In this document: piece by piece, positions 52,476-61,939 of the stretch | Layout of the letters: each line of letters opens with the position of its first letter | Numbering within the stretch: the stretch's first letter is position 1 | DNA from: Blepharisma stoltei | Lineage: Eukaryota; Ciliophora; Heterotrichea; Heterotrichida; Blepharismidae | Reading direction: 5' to 3' | Assembly (NCBI GenBank): GCA_914767885.1 | Contig: CAJZBQ010000027.1 | Location: 1-64,000 of the forward strand | Length of the DNA stretch: 64,000 nucleotides | Notes under the pieces: model-generated | What the model saw: only the letters and a program-made list of their open reading frames with translations | Database searches by the model: none | What the model was told of the DNA's origin: nothing | Made by a program: the position numbers and the translations under genes

Positions 52476-55400
52476 TTAGGAACTTTTTAAAACTTTAAAT
52501 GAGCGCTTGTCTTCAACTGGGGATTTTCTTTTCAATTCGACTGTGTCAAAATCAATTGAGGACAAGTCAAGGTCGAACTCAAATTTCGCTTCTTTTTTTT
52601 CTATGTTATTGGATTCTTTGAAATGCTTGATTTCTTGTATGAATTCTTGTGCGATTTGTGAACTTGAATCAGGTAAATCACTGATTAACTTATTTAGAGA
52701 GTCAGTTGATAATATTTGCTCTTTATTAAGGTTTTGTTTTCTAGCAAGCCGGTTTCGAACAAGTTCTAGTCTTTCAAACAATTCTTCTTTAAGTTCTTCG
52801 CTTAAAGCTGGACCATTTGAAGGTCTAGGTGCAGAATTAACTAAAGGAATAGAAATTTTTGGAATATTTTGATATGAGTTTTCTATATCCATAGTAAGAT
52901 CACTTGCTTTTTTTGCGCATTCTCTTGTTGAATTGTTTTCACTTTCGCTAGTTGGAACATTTATAATGCTCCCTTTGATTTCAAACATAAGTTTGATTTT
53001 TAATTCCCCTCTTCGAAGTTTATACATATTTGGTCCGATTTCAATTACAGTATTATACATGTTTTTGAAATTTTTAACTGATTTTTCTCTTACTCCCCGC
53101 CCTCCGTGAGTGAACAAAACCATTAGAAAAATCCCTATTTTTTGCCCAAAAACCCACCCTCCGTGAATGAACAAACATTTTTTTAATAGAAAAATTTTTT
53201 ATGGAAAAAAAATTTGATATATAAATGATAATTAGTATAATGAAATATAGAGCTAATTCTGTTTAATTTTAAACAAATTGCGTTTTAAAACATAAATTTT
53301 ATAAATTAAATTAATATTTGCTTCCAATTTTTGCGAATTAGGATTTTTTTAAACTTCGAAAAATATGTTTTATAAAATTTATATATAAATTTTTTTAAAA
53401 AAAAAAAAATTAACCCCCCTCCGTGAGTGAACAAAATTTTTTTTGTTCACTCACGGAGGGGGGGGGAGTTAAAATATCCTCAGATACCATTCTCCTTATT
53501 CCCCCTCGGTGAGCGAACAAAAATTTTTGACAGAAAAATTTTTATGAAAAAAAAGATTTTGTTATATAAGTGATGATAATTATTATAATGAAATCTCTAG
53601 CTAATTCTGTTTAATTTTAAACAACTTGCAATTTAAAACATAAATTTTGCAAATTAAATTAATTTTACTTTACAAATTGGGAATTTTCTTTAATTTTTAA
53701 AAAAAAATTAATACCCTTCCATGAGCGAACAAAATTTTTTTTATATGCTCCACGGAGGGGCAGTTAGTATTCTTTCTATGTCCTCTTTGCTCATCTCAGA
53801 TAAAAGTCCAAAAAATTCATGGTGTTTTAAATTTTCATTTTTTCGTGTATTAGCTCCTTTTAATAATGAGGCTACCTGCAACAGAGTATTAACCCCTCCT
53901 CTTGGCCCTTCAAAAATATCAGCGACTTTTTGGCAGATTTGTGTCATGTCTTTTTCAATGCCTTTTCTCCCAGATTTACAGTTATCACAAGTCCTATTGC
54001 ATAATTTCTCATCAAAATCCTCCCCAAAAAACCCAAGCTGGAGCTTTCTTCTACAAGTAAAAATATCTTCACAGTATCCTATTACGACTTGCAGCTCATG
54101 AAAATTGAACTCTTGCCTATTTCCTGCTTTAAAAGATTTGTGAATTAAATACTCCTGCTTCATTTTGTCACCAAAATTGTAAAATAGAATACAATCAGCA
54201 GGATTTCCGTCTCGGCCAGCCCTCCCAGATTCTTGATAATAATTTTCCATTGATTTTGGAAGTGAGTAATGAATGACAAATCTGACGTCTTTTTTATCAA
54301 TTCCCATACCAAAAGCTACAGTTGCCACCAAAACTTTAATTTCACCATTCATTCATTTAGTCTGCACCTTGCTTCTTTTATCTGGCGTTAATTTTGCATG
54401 ATAATACCCAGCCTTTATTTTATGCTCTTTTTTTAAATTTCTTGAAACCATTTCGCAGTCTTTTTTCGAAATACAGTAAATAATCCCAGTTTGGTTTGGA
54501 TATTGGTTTTTTATTATTTTTCCAATTTCCTCATTGATTTTTTTGAACTTAGGACGGACTTCATAATAAAGATTTGGCCTGTTAAAACTTGTAAGAAAAA
54601 TGATAGGATTCCTCATTCCAAGCACTCTAACTATATCTTCGCGGACTTTTTCTGTAGCTGTAGCTGTTAGTGCTATAATCGGGATTTCTGGGAAATGATC
54701 TCTAAATAGTCCAAGCTTTAAATAATCACTTCTAAAATCCCTTCCCCATTGACTTACACAGTGGGCTTCATCTATCGCAATCCTCTCAATTTTCCCATCC
54801 CTATACAGCTGTCCTAATATATTATTCATTTTTTCGCTTTTTGACAATTTTTCAGGAGTCACAAAAACAATTTTGACTGAAGTATCATTAAGATTAGATT
54901 AGATTAGAATATGTGTTATAGCGGGTCTTAAGGGATTATTTCAGCCCCTCGCCGTCCCACGGATAGCTTCGCAGCGACGCTAAGCGCTATCCTCACACCA
55001 CCTTTTTCCCTTTCTGACGTCACCAAAAAATGGTGACGTCGAAGGTCTTCGGGGAAGCCACCCCATCCGGTCAGGGTCTCCGAATCTCAGCAGAAAACTC
55101 CTTTAACCTCTGACAGGGCTCAGAGTATAGGGGAATCGCCTTCTGCCTTCTCCATGACCTGTCAGAACCGTATCACAGGTTCGATAATGCTCTCATGGAG
55201 TGGTATCGGGACTTTGTGCCAGTAGGGTTAACTCGTAGGTAAGGAAAAAAGGACAAGGGTCAGCCCCAAGTCAAAAAACCCACCCCGGAGAACTATCGCC
55301 ATGTGGCTCGCCTTTCCTGGGCCTGGATCAACTCACAGGTCACCAGGAGTCCACGTCAGATCACGCCATTTTAATAATTCTCGTATCATTAAGAAGATCT

Positions 55401-56341
55401 TGATAAATTTGGTTTTGTTCTTCAAAACCTTGGCTTGAGCTAAACATTCTGCATTCAATCCCTTTTGACTTTAGTTGATTCATTTGGTCAAAAATCAAAG
55501 AAATTAAAGGCATGACCACCAATGTGAGCCCTCTGCTGACGACAGCTGGTAGTTGAAAAGTCAAGCTTTTCCCTCCTCCAGTTGGCATACACACAAAGAC
55601 ATCTCTTTTGCTTAAAACTGCATTAATGACTTCTTCTTGGTTTGGCCTGAATGATGGGTTTTTAAATGTGACTTGATTTAAACTTTTAATGCTTCGACTT
55701 CATGGAAAGTCACGTTTCCATTCACTTGTGGCAGTTGTTAATGAGGATTTTATAGGAGATGTGAAGCTTCGTTCTCTGATTTCTGGGATATCTTGATTGT
55801 AAGAAGGGTTTGAGAAGCTTGAAGTTGGCTCTTTGGTATATCCTTTATTGGGTTTTGTGTCAGAATAGTCTGGAAAATTATTGGAGTAATTTGAGGATTG
55901 TTTTATGGGCTTTGGTTGGGTGTAAGGTTGTGAAATATTTGTGGGCTGAAAATTGCTGAAAGAGTCAGCTGGGTCTTTGTATTTTAATTCGATACTCTTT
56001 TTTGGCTCAATAAATCTGGGAGGTGGCTGGATGTACGATTTTTGCTGCATTTCATAAGTCGGTGGGATATTTTTTGAGGTCTGATTAGTTTTTATAGGCA
56101 CTGGCTCAAAATTGCTATAGGATTTGGGCTCTTGATTTTTCTTCTCTAAAATTGGTTTTGGCAGAGATGACTTATTGCCAATTGAGCTTTGGCGCGTTTG
56201 TCCTATTCAGTTTACTTTTTCTAAAACTTCTTTATAAGTTCATTTTCGGTCCTTAGGGGAATGATTTACTTCTCTTTCTGTTATGCTTTCTAAAGGCAAT
56301 TTCTGAAATTTTGCTAATTGAAGTTCAAGATTATTTTTCAT
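52476..56341 (-). CDS. RecQ DNA helicase
   Basis: 905 residues after three insertions (379, 268 and 501 bp) are removed; divisible by three. A disordered N-terminal 210 residues is followed by [37 protein letters not shown] (motifs 0 and I), [27 protein letters not shown] (DEAH), [66 protein letters not shown] (motifs V-VI), then the RecQ zinc subdomain (CR...[11 protein letters not shown]) and a winged-helix RQC region. The acidic C-tail ends FKVLKSS. RecQ helicases unwind 3'-tailed DNA in recombination and repair. UGA is Trp at several sites (RDFPWSR, QTKWMNG). Confidence 0.93.
53091..53469. mobile_element. IES: family-1 MITE in RecQ gene (RQC region)
   Basis: 379 bp flanked by TTA at both edges, complete terminal motifs. 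Removal joins SEDIL to [11 protein letters not shown] in frame. Confidence 0.92.
53497..53764. mobile_element. IES: second, degraded family-1 MITE in RecQ gene
   Basis: 268 bp flanked by TTA, only 27 bp from the other MITE. Left end TTCCCCCTCGGTGAGCGAACAAAA, right end ATGCTCCACGGAGGGGCAG: both eroded, and the terminal doubling is lost. Removal gives [13 protein letters not shown], so the short exon between the two IESs codes for nine residues or so. Confidence 0.9.
54894..55382 (-). mobile_element. Retroposon in RecQ gene, TSD GTATCATTAAGA
   Basis: 489 bp plus a perfect 12-bp duplication (54882-54893, 55383-55394) that contains TA. Minus strand: head AATTATTAAAATGGCGTGATC, GC-rich body with inverted repeats (TGACGTCACCAAAAAATGGTGACGTC), tail CTAATCTAATCTAATCTTAA. 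It splits the helicase core between motifs I and II; removal gives [17 protein letters not shown]. Confidence 0.92.
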
Positions 56342-56656
56342 ATTAATTATTCGTTTCCCATTATATCATTAGGCTCATAAATCAGCTGAAATTATCATTT
56401 CTATGCTTCATTGAGAACGAAGTTTTTATTAGTAAATAAATCATTTTCACACTAAAACCTATAACTGTTTAGTGAATTTCCAAAGAAATTTGATATATTT
56501 ATATAATAGTTACACGTATTAGAATAGCTATACTAATAAACATTTTGACTGTGTTTTATCAGGTTATTATCTAAAATTATTTCTTTATAATTAAATAAGT
56601 ATTTTAAAAACTATCTATATTGGCTTAAAATAAATTCAGTTTTTATCTTATATTAA
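56342..56656. promoter_or_regulatory. Divergent intergenic region
   Basis: About 315 bp between the RecQ and phosphatase start codons. AT-rich with no recognised element; must carry both promoters. Confidence 0.35.
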
Positions 56657-58181
56657 ATGAACTCAAAACTTTCCTCAAGCTTATCAAGTTCCCAGCTAAT
56701 TTATAAAAAAACCACAAAAACTCCGAGAAGCCTTTCCAATGTAACCCTCACCCCAAAAAAGATTTTAAAACAAATTTTCCCTACAAGACGAAATCTAAGC
56801 TTGGCAGCTGATAATGAAAATGCAAATCTTGAAGCTTCAGCACGAATTCACTCAAGGCGATCTCCCCGTGCAGCCCAATCTCCAGCAAACCAATCGAATT
56901 CTTCTACCCCAAATAATTCCACTAGCATATCTCATGCAAAACTCCACAAATTCAGCCCTCGGACAATTCTAACAGCAAAAAATTCCACCAAAACCCCTAG
57001 GTCTTCTTCTCTATTTTCCCCTCATCAGTCTAGCTTACTGACTCCTCAAAACTCTCATATAAAATCCCCAAAATTCACTTTAGAAGAGTCCCTCAAAGCT
57101 TACAACCTCAAAAAACATGCCAAAAATGCTTCAAAAAAGAGCCATTCCACTATCAATTTATCATCCAGTGCAAGAGAAGTCCCTCAAGAAAGCTTCAAAG
57201 AAAATCCGAACAGTCCTCCAAACCTAGCTGAATTAATCACACAAGTGAAACCATCAGAATCTAAAGAAAAAGGCAGCTCAAAACTGATGAAAATGAAGGC
57301 AGATGCTATATATAGAGAACATTTATTTCAGACTTGCCAAGCTTTGAAATTTATTAAGAGGCTGCAGCCAGCAAGTTTTCTTCAGCTGAATGAAAAGAAA
57401 ATTAATTTGCCTAGAAAAGAAGGCACTGAGGGTAAGAAAACTCTTGTTTTTGATTTAGATGAAACTTTGGTACATTGTAATGAGGTTAATAAAAAATATA
57501 AACCTGATGTAATTTTGCCTATTCATTTTGTCACTGGGGAAGTCATCAATGTAAATCTTTAATTAGGCTGGAATTAGCGTCAGACCATACACAAAAGAGT
57601 GCTTAGAATATGCAAGTCAAAATTTTGAAGTCATTGTTTTTACTGCGAGCCACCAGTGTTACGCTGACAGAGTTCTCGATTATTTGGATCCTAATAATGA
57701 ACTAATTCACCACCGACTTTATAGAGAGAGCTGTATAGTCACACAAGGAGTCTACATAAAAGATTTAAGGATTTTCTTAAATCGCGATCTAAATGATCTG
57801 ATAATAGTAGATAATGCGGTTTATAGCTTTGCGTATCAGCTTGACAATGGAATTCCTATGCTATCTGCAATAAATAGAAAAATTGCGACTGAGTAATTCC
57901 TATTTAATTACTATATGAAATAGGACAAAACAGCGTTTTTATTTATTATTAATGGGTGTATTATTTCGTGATTTGATGACAAAAATGACACTGAGCTTTT
58001 TAATTTAATTGACTATTTAAAAATATTGCAGACTGTTCCGGATATTAGAGAAGTCAATAGGAAAACGTTTAAGCTTTATTCACTGGCGGAAGAAAGTGAT
58101 GAAAAGGTGGCGCATCAAGTCAAAAGAAGGGTGGCACATAGAAAAGCGAGATCTGTGGATGTAACTAAAAATAATGAGTAA
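56657..58181 (+). CDS. SCP/NIF-type CTD phosphatase
   Basis: 468 residues after removing a 16-nt intron and a 102-bp IES; divisible by three. The first 240 residues are Ser/Pro-rich (possible phosphorylation and anchoring region). The catalytic domain has KTLVFDLDETLVHC (HAD DxDxT), VINAGISVRPYTKECLEYASQNFEVIVFTAS, YADRVLDYLDP, LYRESCI and [39 protein letters not shown]. Such phosphatases act on Ser/Thr in the RNA polymerase II tail or other proteins; ciliates have many. UGA is Trp in SWFDD. The C-tail is basic. Confidence 0.92.
57551..57566 (+). other. 16-nt intron in CTD phosphatase
   Basis: GTAAATCTTTAATTAG between GEVIN and AGISVRPYTKE; contains the frame-closing TAA. Only intron of 16 nt in the set. 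Confidence 0.93.
57857..57958. mobile_element. IES, 102 bp, in CTD phosphatase
   Basis: TA at both edges; removal gives GGA ATT CCT ATT ATT TCG TGA, i.e. GIPIISW, the conserved end of the NIF domain. AT-rich, no MITE similarity. Confidence 0.92.
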
Positions 58182-58297
58182 ATATATAAGCAGAAGCTGA
58201 AATACAAAATATCTTATGGGCATAATAGTAGAATCATATTCAAGATAGATTAATTTAAATTTCTTTTATTAACATTTCACAGAATAATATATAAAAT

Positions 58298-60136
58298 ATG
58301 CATTCTGCTTTTAACTACTTAGTTATTGGTGGTGGTAGCGGAGGCTTGGCTTCAGCCAGAAGAGCTGCCAAATACGGCATGAAAGTCGCTCTTATCGAAA
58401 ACAGCAGACTTGGCGGCACTTGTGTCAACCTCGGCTGTGTCCCTAAAAAAGTCATGTGGAATGCTGCACATCTTATTGAAGATCGCAAAGTCTATGACTC
58501 TTATGGTTTTTCCTCAGGCCTCTCCACAGACTGGGCAACCTTAAAAGCCAACCGTGATGCATATATCGAGAGAATAAACAACACCTACATCACAAACCTA
58601 AAAAAAGAAGGAGTCGAGGTGCTCAAAGGATTCGCCAAGTTCTCAGGAAAATCCTCTATAGTCGTCAATGATTCTTCAGAATATACCTCATCAAATATCT
58701 TAATTGCCTCAGGCTCTGAAGCGACATATAGAGGTTTCCTCTATATAGCGCTAAAAGCGCAGACATTTTCCCAGGAGCTTTCCAAGTTCGTCGGACCAAA
58801 TCGCTTTTTGGTCCGACCAAGGCATTGATTTGGTGCAACCTACCGATAAATTCCGATCAGAATTTATCGGCCTTACAGCGCCAAACATAGGAAACTTCTA
58901 TATCCTGATATTCCTGGAAAAGAGCTTCTCAGCAGCAGTGATGATTTTTTCTATTTACAAGAAAAGCCTAAAAAGGTGCTTATACTAGGAAATGGGTATA
59001 TTGCATGCGAGCTTGCCTGTATGCTAAATTCTTTTGGAGTAGACACTACATTAGCTATACGTGTAAACCAATTTTTAAGAGCTTTTGACGCGGATTTGAC
59101 TAAAATTTTGAAAGAATATATGGAGCAAGAAGGTGTAAAATTCAAAATGCAGACTTTAATTTCAGAGGCTAAAAAAATAGGTGATAAGCTGGAAGCGACT
59201 TTTAATAATGGCGAAAAAGACCAATATGATAAAATTTTTTGTGCTATTGGGAGAAAGGCTAAAATAGGGGGAATGAATTTAGAGCTCACTGGAGTAAAAC
59301 AAAAAGATGGTTGTGCTGAAAAAAATTCTGATAGCTTTTCTGCTGCCTTTTTACCATCAAAAATGACGCTTATTTTTCAGGTATTTTAATGATTATTTTC
59401 TTCGATTTTACAGGAATATACCCCTCTTTTTTGATAAATATTTATCGGGATCTAAATATTATAGCTGGAGATTTAGCCTTAAAGATATTATAAATAAAGA
59501 TTTGCTGCAATCTTAATATTAAACCATTGGTTTTTTTCTGGAAAAAGTAGGAAAAACCCTTCACCATTTTTGACGGTAAATAAGCAGCATGGAAAATATC
59601 CACCTTTTTGTCCTGATAACCCCAAAGATGACGGGTTTATCATTACAAATGAATGGGAAGAAACTTCAACAAAAGGGATTTATGCACTTGGAGATGTCAC
59701 TGGAAAAATCCAATTGACTCCAGTTGCAATTGCTGCAGGGAGAAGGCTTTCTGATAGGCTTTTTGCAGGCAAAACCGACTCTAAATTGGACTATAGCAAT
59801 GTGCCAACTGTTATGTTTTCGCATCCTCCATTAGGAACTGTAGGGCTGACTGAGCTGCAAGCTCGAGCGAAGTATGGAGATGATGTAAAAGTTTATTATA
59901 AAAAATTCACAAATATGTTTTTCTCGTTATCTCCACATAAAGAGCCGACTGTAATGAAAGTGGTTTGTGTTGGGAATGAAGAAAGGATTGTAGGAATGCA
60001 CGGGCTTGGAAGAGGTGTTGACGAAATGATTCAAGGATTTTCAGTAGCTGTTAAGATGGGAGCAAGAAAGAAAGATTTGGATAATACAGTAGCAATTCAT
60101 CCGACTGCAAGTGAAGAGTTTGTCACAATGACTTAA
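58298..60136 (+). CDS. Glutathione reductase
   Basis: 459 residues after two IESs are removed; divisible by three. FAD-binding [14 protein letters not shown], redox pair in [24 protein letters not shown]-domain [13 protein letters not shown], second FAD motif [23 protein letters not shown], and the dimer-domain [10 protein letters not shown] containing the active-site His-Glu. These motifs are those of glutathione reductase rather than lipoamide dehydrogenase or trypanothione reductase. It reduces glutathione disulfide with NADPH. There is no N-terminal targeting extension, so it is probably cytosolic. Confidence 0.93.
58727..58900. mobile_element. IES, 174 bp, with own TIRs and hairpins
   Basis: Terminal inverted repeat of about 26 bp with mismatches: TATAGAGGTTTCCTCTATAT at left, inverse of TATAGAAGTTTCCTATG at right, both continuing to GGCGCT-like bases. 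Inside are hairpins (CGATAAATTCCGATCAGAATT..., GGACCAAATCGCTTTTTGGTCC region). Removal joins [11 protein letters not shown] in frame. A separate small MITE family, unlike families 1 and 2. Confidence 0.88.
59332..59616. mobile_element. IES, 285 bp, in glutathione reductase
   Basis: Edges lie in a TGATA direct repeat; removal gives [17 protein letters not shown] in frame. Subterminal inverted repeats (TTTTTACCATCAAAAATG and its near-inverse, plus TTCTGCTGCC / GCAGCATGG) suggest another TIR element. An alternative at the direct repeat AAAGATG (removing 321 bp) also keeps frame and gives KQKDDGFII. Confidence 0.75.
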
Positions 60137-60479
60137 ACATAAATAGATTTTTTATACTAAAGCAATAAAAACTAAAATGGTAGCTTTAGATAATAAAGTT
60201 TAAATAATATATCGCTTTTAAGACCATACAAAGAAATTAGACTAAAACCAAATTAAAATCTTATGTATTGCTATAAGTTTCAAATTAATTAAAGCAAGGC
60301 TATCTGTATATTACTTCTCTAAAAAAACTTTATCTAATCGTTTGAAAAATCAAATATAACTTTTGATTATGTCACCAAAACTTGTGGTAAAAAATTCATA
60401 AAAAACACTTTTTCGCTTTAAAATTCCAAAATATATTAAAGCTCATATATTTATTAGATAATATTAGGTAAATAAAATA
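60137..60479. other. Intergenic, nothing recognised
   Basis: About 340 bp AT-rich spacer between genes transcribed in the same direction; no repeats seen. Confidence 0.45.
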
Positions 60480-61103
60480 ATGGTAGGCAAGAAGGTTAAA
60501 ATCCTGGCTAAAATTGGTTTGGACGTACTCTATGTTATCATCGTCTTGATTACCTATTTCGTGACGATGTTTAGCTACAATGATGTGGTAGGCGTTAGTG
60601 TCACAGAGATCGTAGATGAAGCTGATGGCAAAAATACAACATCATTTGGTGACTTTAAAGATGCTTATTGCAGTGGAAAGAATGAGATCCCAGACGATGA
60701 AGCCTTATGCGATCAAGTTTCCAGCTGGCAAACAGCTGGGCTCATCTATTTGGTAATATCACTATTTTCCATTGCATTTTGCGTGTATGGAATTGTGAGG
60801 CTTGCACTTAGGCTTGGCCAAAAAGACTTTGCATTCCGCGTGAAATACGATCTGGAGTATTCCATATACCCAGAATTGAGTCTTCTTGCGCTGATTCTAT
60901 ATATAGTTGTCAGTGAAGTATTTACTACTGATCTCCCTGCTGGCTATGTTTCAGCATCTAGTGAAAGTGCTGATGCAGAGGCTGGGCTTATTCTTATGAT
61001 TGTGGCATTCTTGATTAGTCTTGCAAGCTCAATTTATTTCTTTCTTGCAAGAAAGCACCTTGAGCAAAATTCAGAATTTACGAAGCCTTTATTAAGCAAA
61101 TAA
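60480..61103 (+). CDS. Four-TM membrane protein of unknown family
   Basis: 207 residues, no UGA, no IES. Four hydrophobic helices: residues 14-32 (GLDVLYVIIVLITYFVTMF), about 83-105, 125-140 and 165-185. A first extracellular/luminal loop of about 50 residues holds two Cys (DAYCSG, EALCDQ) as in tetraspan proteins of the claudin/PMP22 or SUR7 type, but the claudin W-GLW motif is missing. The C-tail is short with a LL motif (KPLLSK), a possible endosomal sorting signal. Confidence 0.75.
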   Translation: MVGKKVKILAKIGLDVLYVIIVLITYFVTMFSYNDVVGVSVTEIVDEADGKNTTSFGDFKDAYCSGKNEIPDDEALCDQVSSWQTAGLIYLVISLFSIAFCVYGIVRLALRLGQKDFAFRVKYDLEYSIYPELSLLALILYIVVSEVFTTDLPAGYVSASSESADAEAGLILMIVAFLISLASSIYFFLARKHLEQNSEFTKPLLSK

Positions 61104-61456
61104 GACTTTAATAAAAGCCTTTTTTAAAATATTTTCTTATGCCCTAATATAATTTATTCGTAAAAATTGCAAACAGCGGCATCTTTTTAACCTTTTATTA
61201 GAAAATTTATTAAAATTCTAAATGCTTTTAGCTCATTTGATGATGCTTATTATTATAATCTATTTTCTTCCTTCATCAATAAAAAGTTTCCTAGAGCTTG
61301 AACTTTATGTGAAGAAGTTATAACAGCCTTATATCTTCACCTAAAGGTTAAAAATAAAAAATAAGATCTTTGACTTATATTAGCATGCACGCAGTTGACT
61401 ATTAAACTTTTTATATTATTGCATCCCTTATATGGATTCTATATTTTTCTTAATTT
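61104..61456. other. Intergenic, nothing recognised
   Basis: About 350 bp AT-rich spacer without repeat ends or open frames. Confidence 0.45.
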
Positions 61457-61852
61457 ATGGAAGGCGAAGAATACCATCAACAGCTTGCCAATGCCTTACA
61501 GCTATCTCTTAATGCAAAAGACAATTCTCAGCTTGGTGCTATTATCCAACAGCTTATAGAAAGCAGGACTCAACTCCAAATCTCATTTTCTTATAAATGC
61601 TCATATCATCAATATCTAAATTTACCAGACCAACAGAGTTTGTTTAGTTCAAGAGAAAATGCGAATAATTTGTTATGCCAATACAATCATATGTCCTGCA
61701 CACAATGCACTCAAGTTTACGTTCGGAAATGTGTCCTTCAAAATGGCTTGGAATCTCCAATTTATTGTCCTATTTGTGAATCGTACGGTATCAAAGAGCT
61801 AACACCTTTGCTTGTAAGCGATGAAGTTAAAAAATTAGCATTATCTCAATAA
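61457..61852 (+). CDS. Small Cys-rich (RING-like) protein
   Basis: 131 residues. A helical N-half (YHQQLANALQLSLNAKDNSQLGAIIQQLIE) precedes a zinc-ligand array: KCSYHQ, LLCQYNHMSCTQCTQVYVRKC and YCPICESYGIKE. The C-x6-H/C-x2-C and CPIC spacing is like a compact RING or SIAH/B-box type finger, with a hydrophobic strand after CPIC. It could be a small ubiquitin-ligase-type adaptor; the finger type is not certain. Confidence 0.7.
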   Translation: MEGEEYHQQLANALQLSLNAKDNSQLGAIIQQLIESRTQLQISFSYKCSYHQYLNLPDQQSLFSSRENANNLLCQYNHMSCTQCTQVYVRKCVLQNGLESPIYCPICESYGIKELTPLLVSDEVKKLALSQ

Positions 61853-61939
61853 GTAATTGGAAATCCCAAAATCAAAACTCAATAAGGCTTCAATAATGAT
61901 GGGAAAAATTTTTTAAATTAAAAGGTTTCATAATCTAAT

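Noticed and set aside
59303-59623. Glutathione reductase IES bounded by AAAGATG
   Set aside because: It keeps frame, but the TGATA edges with inverted repeats are the simpler TA-bounded explanation; retained only as an alternative.
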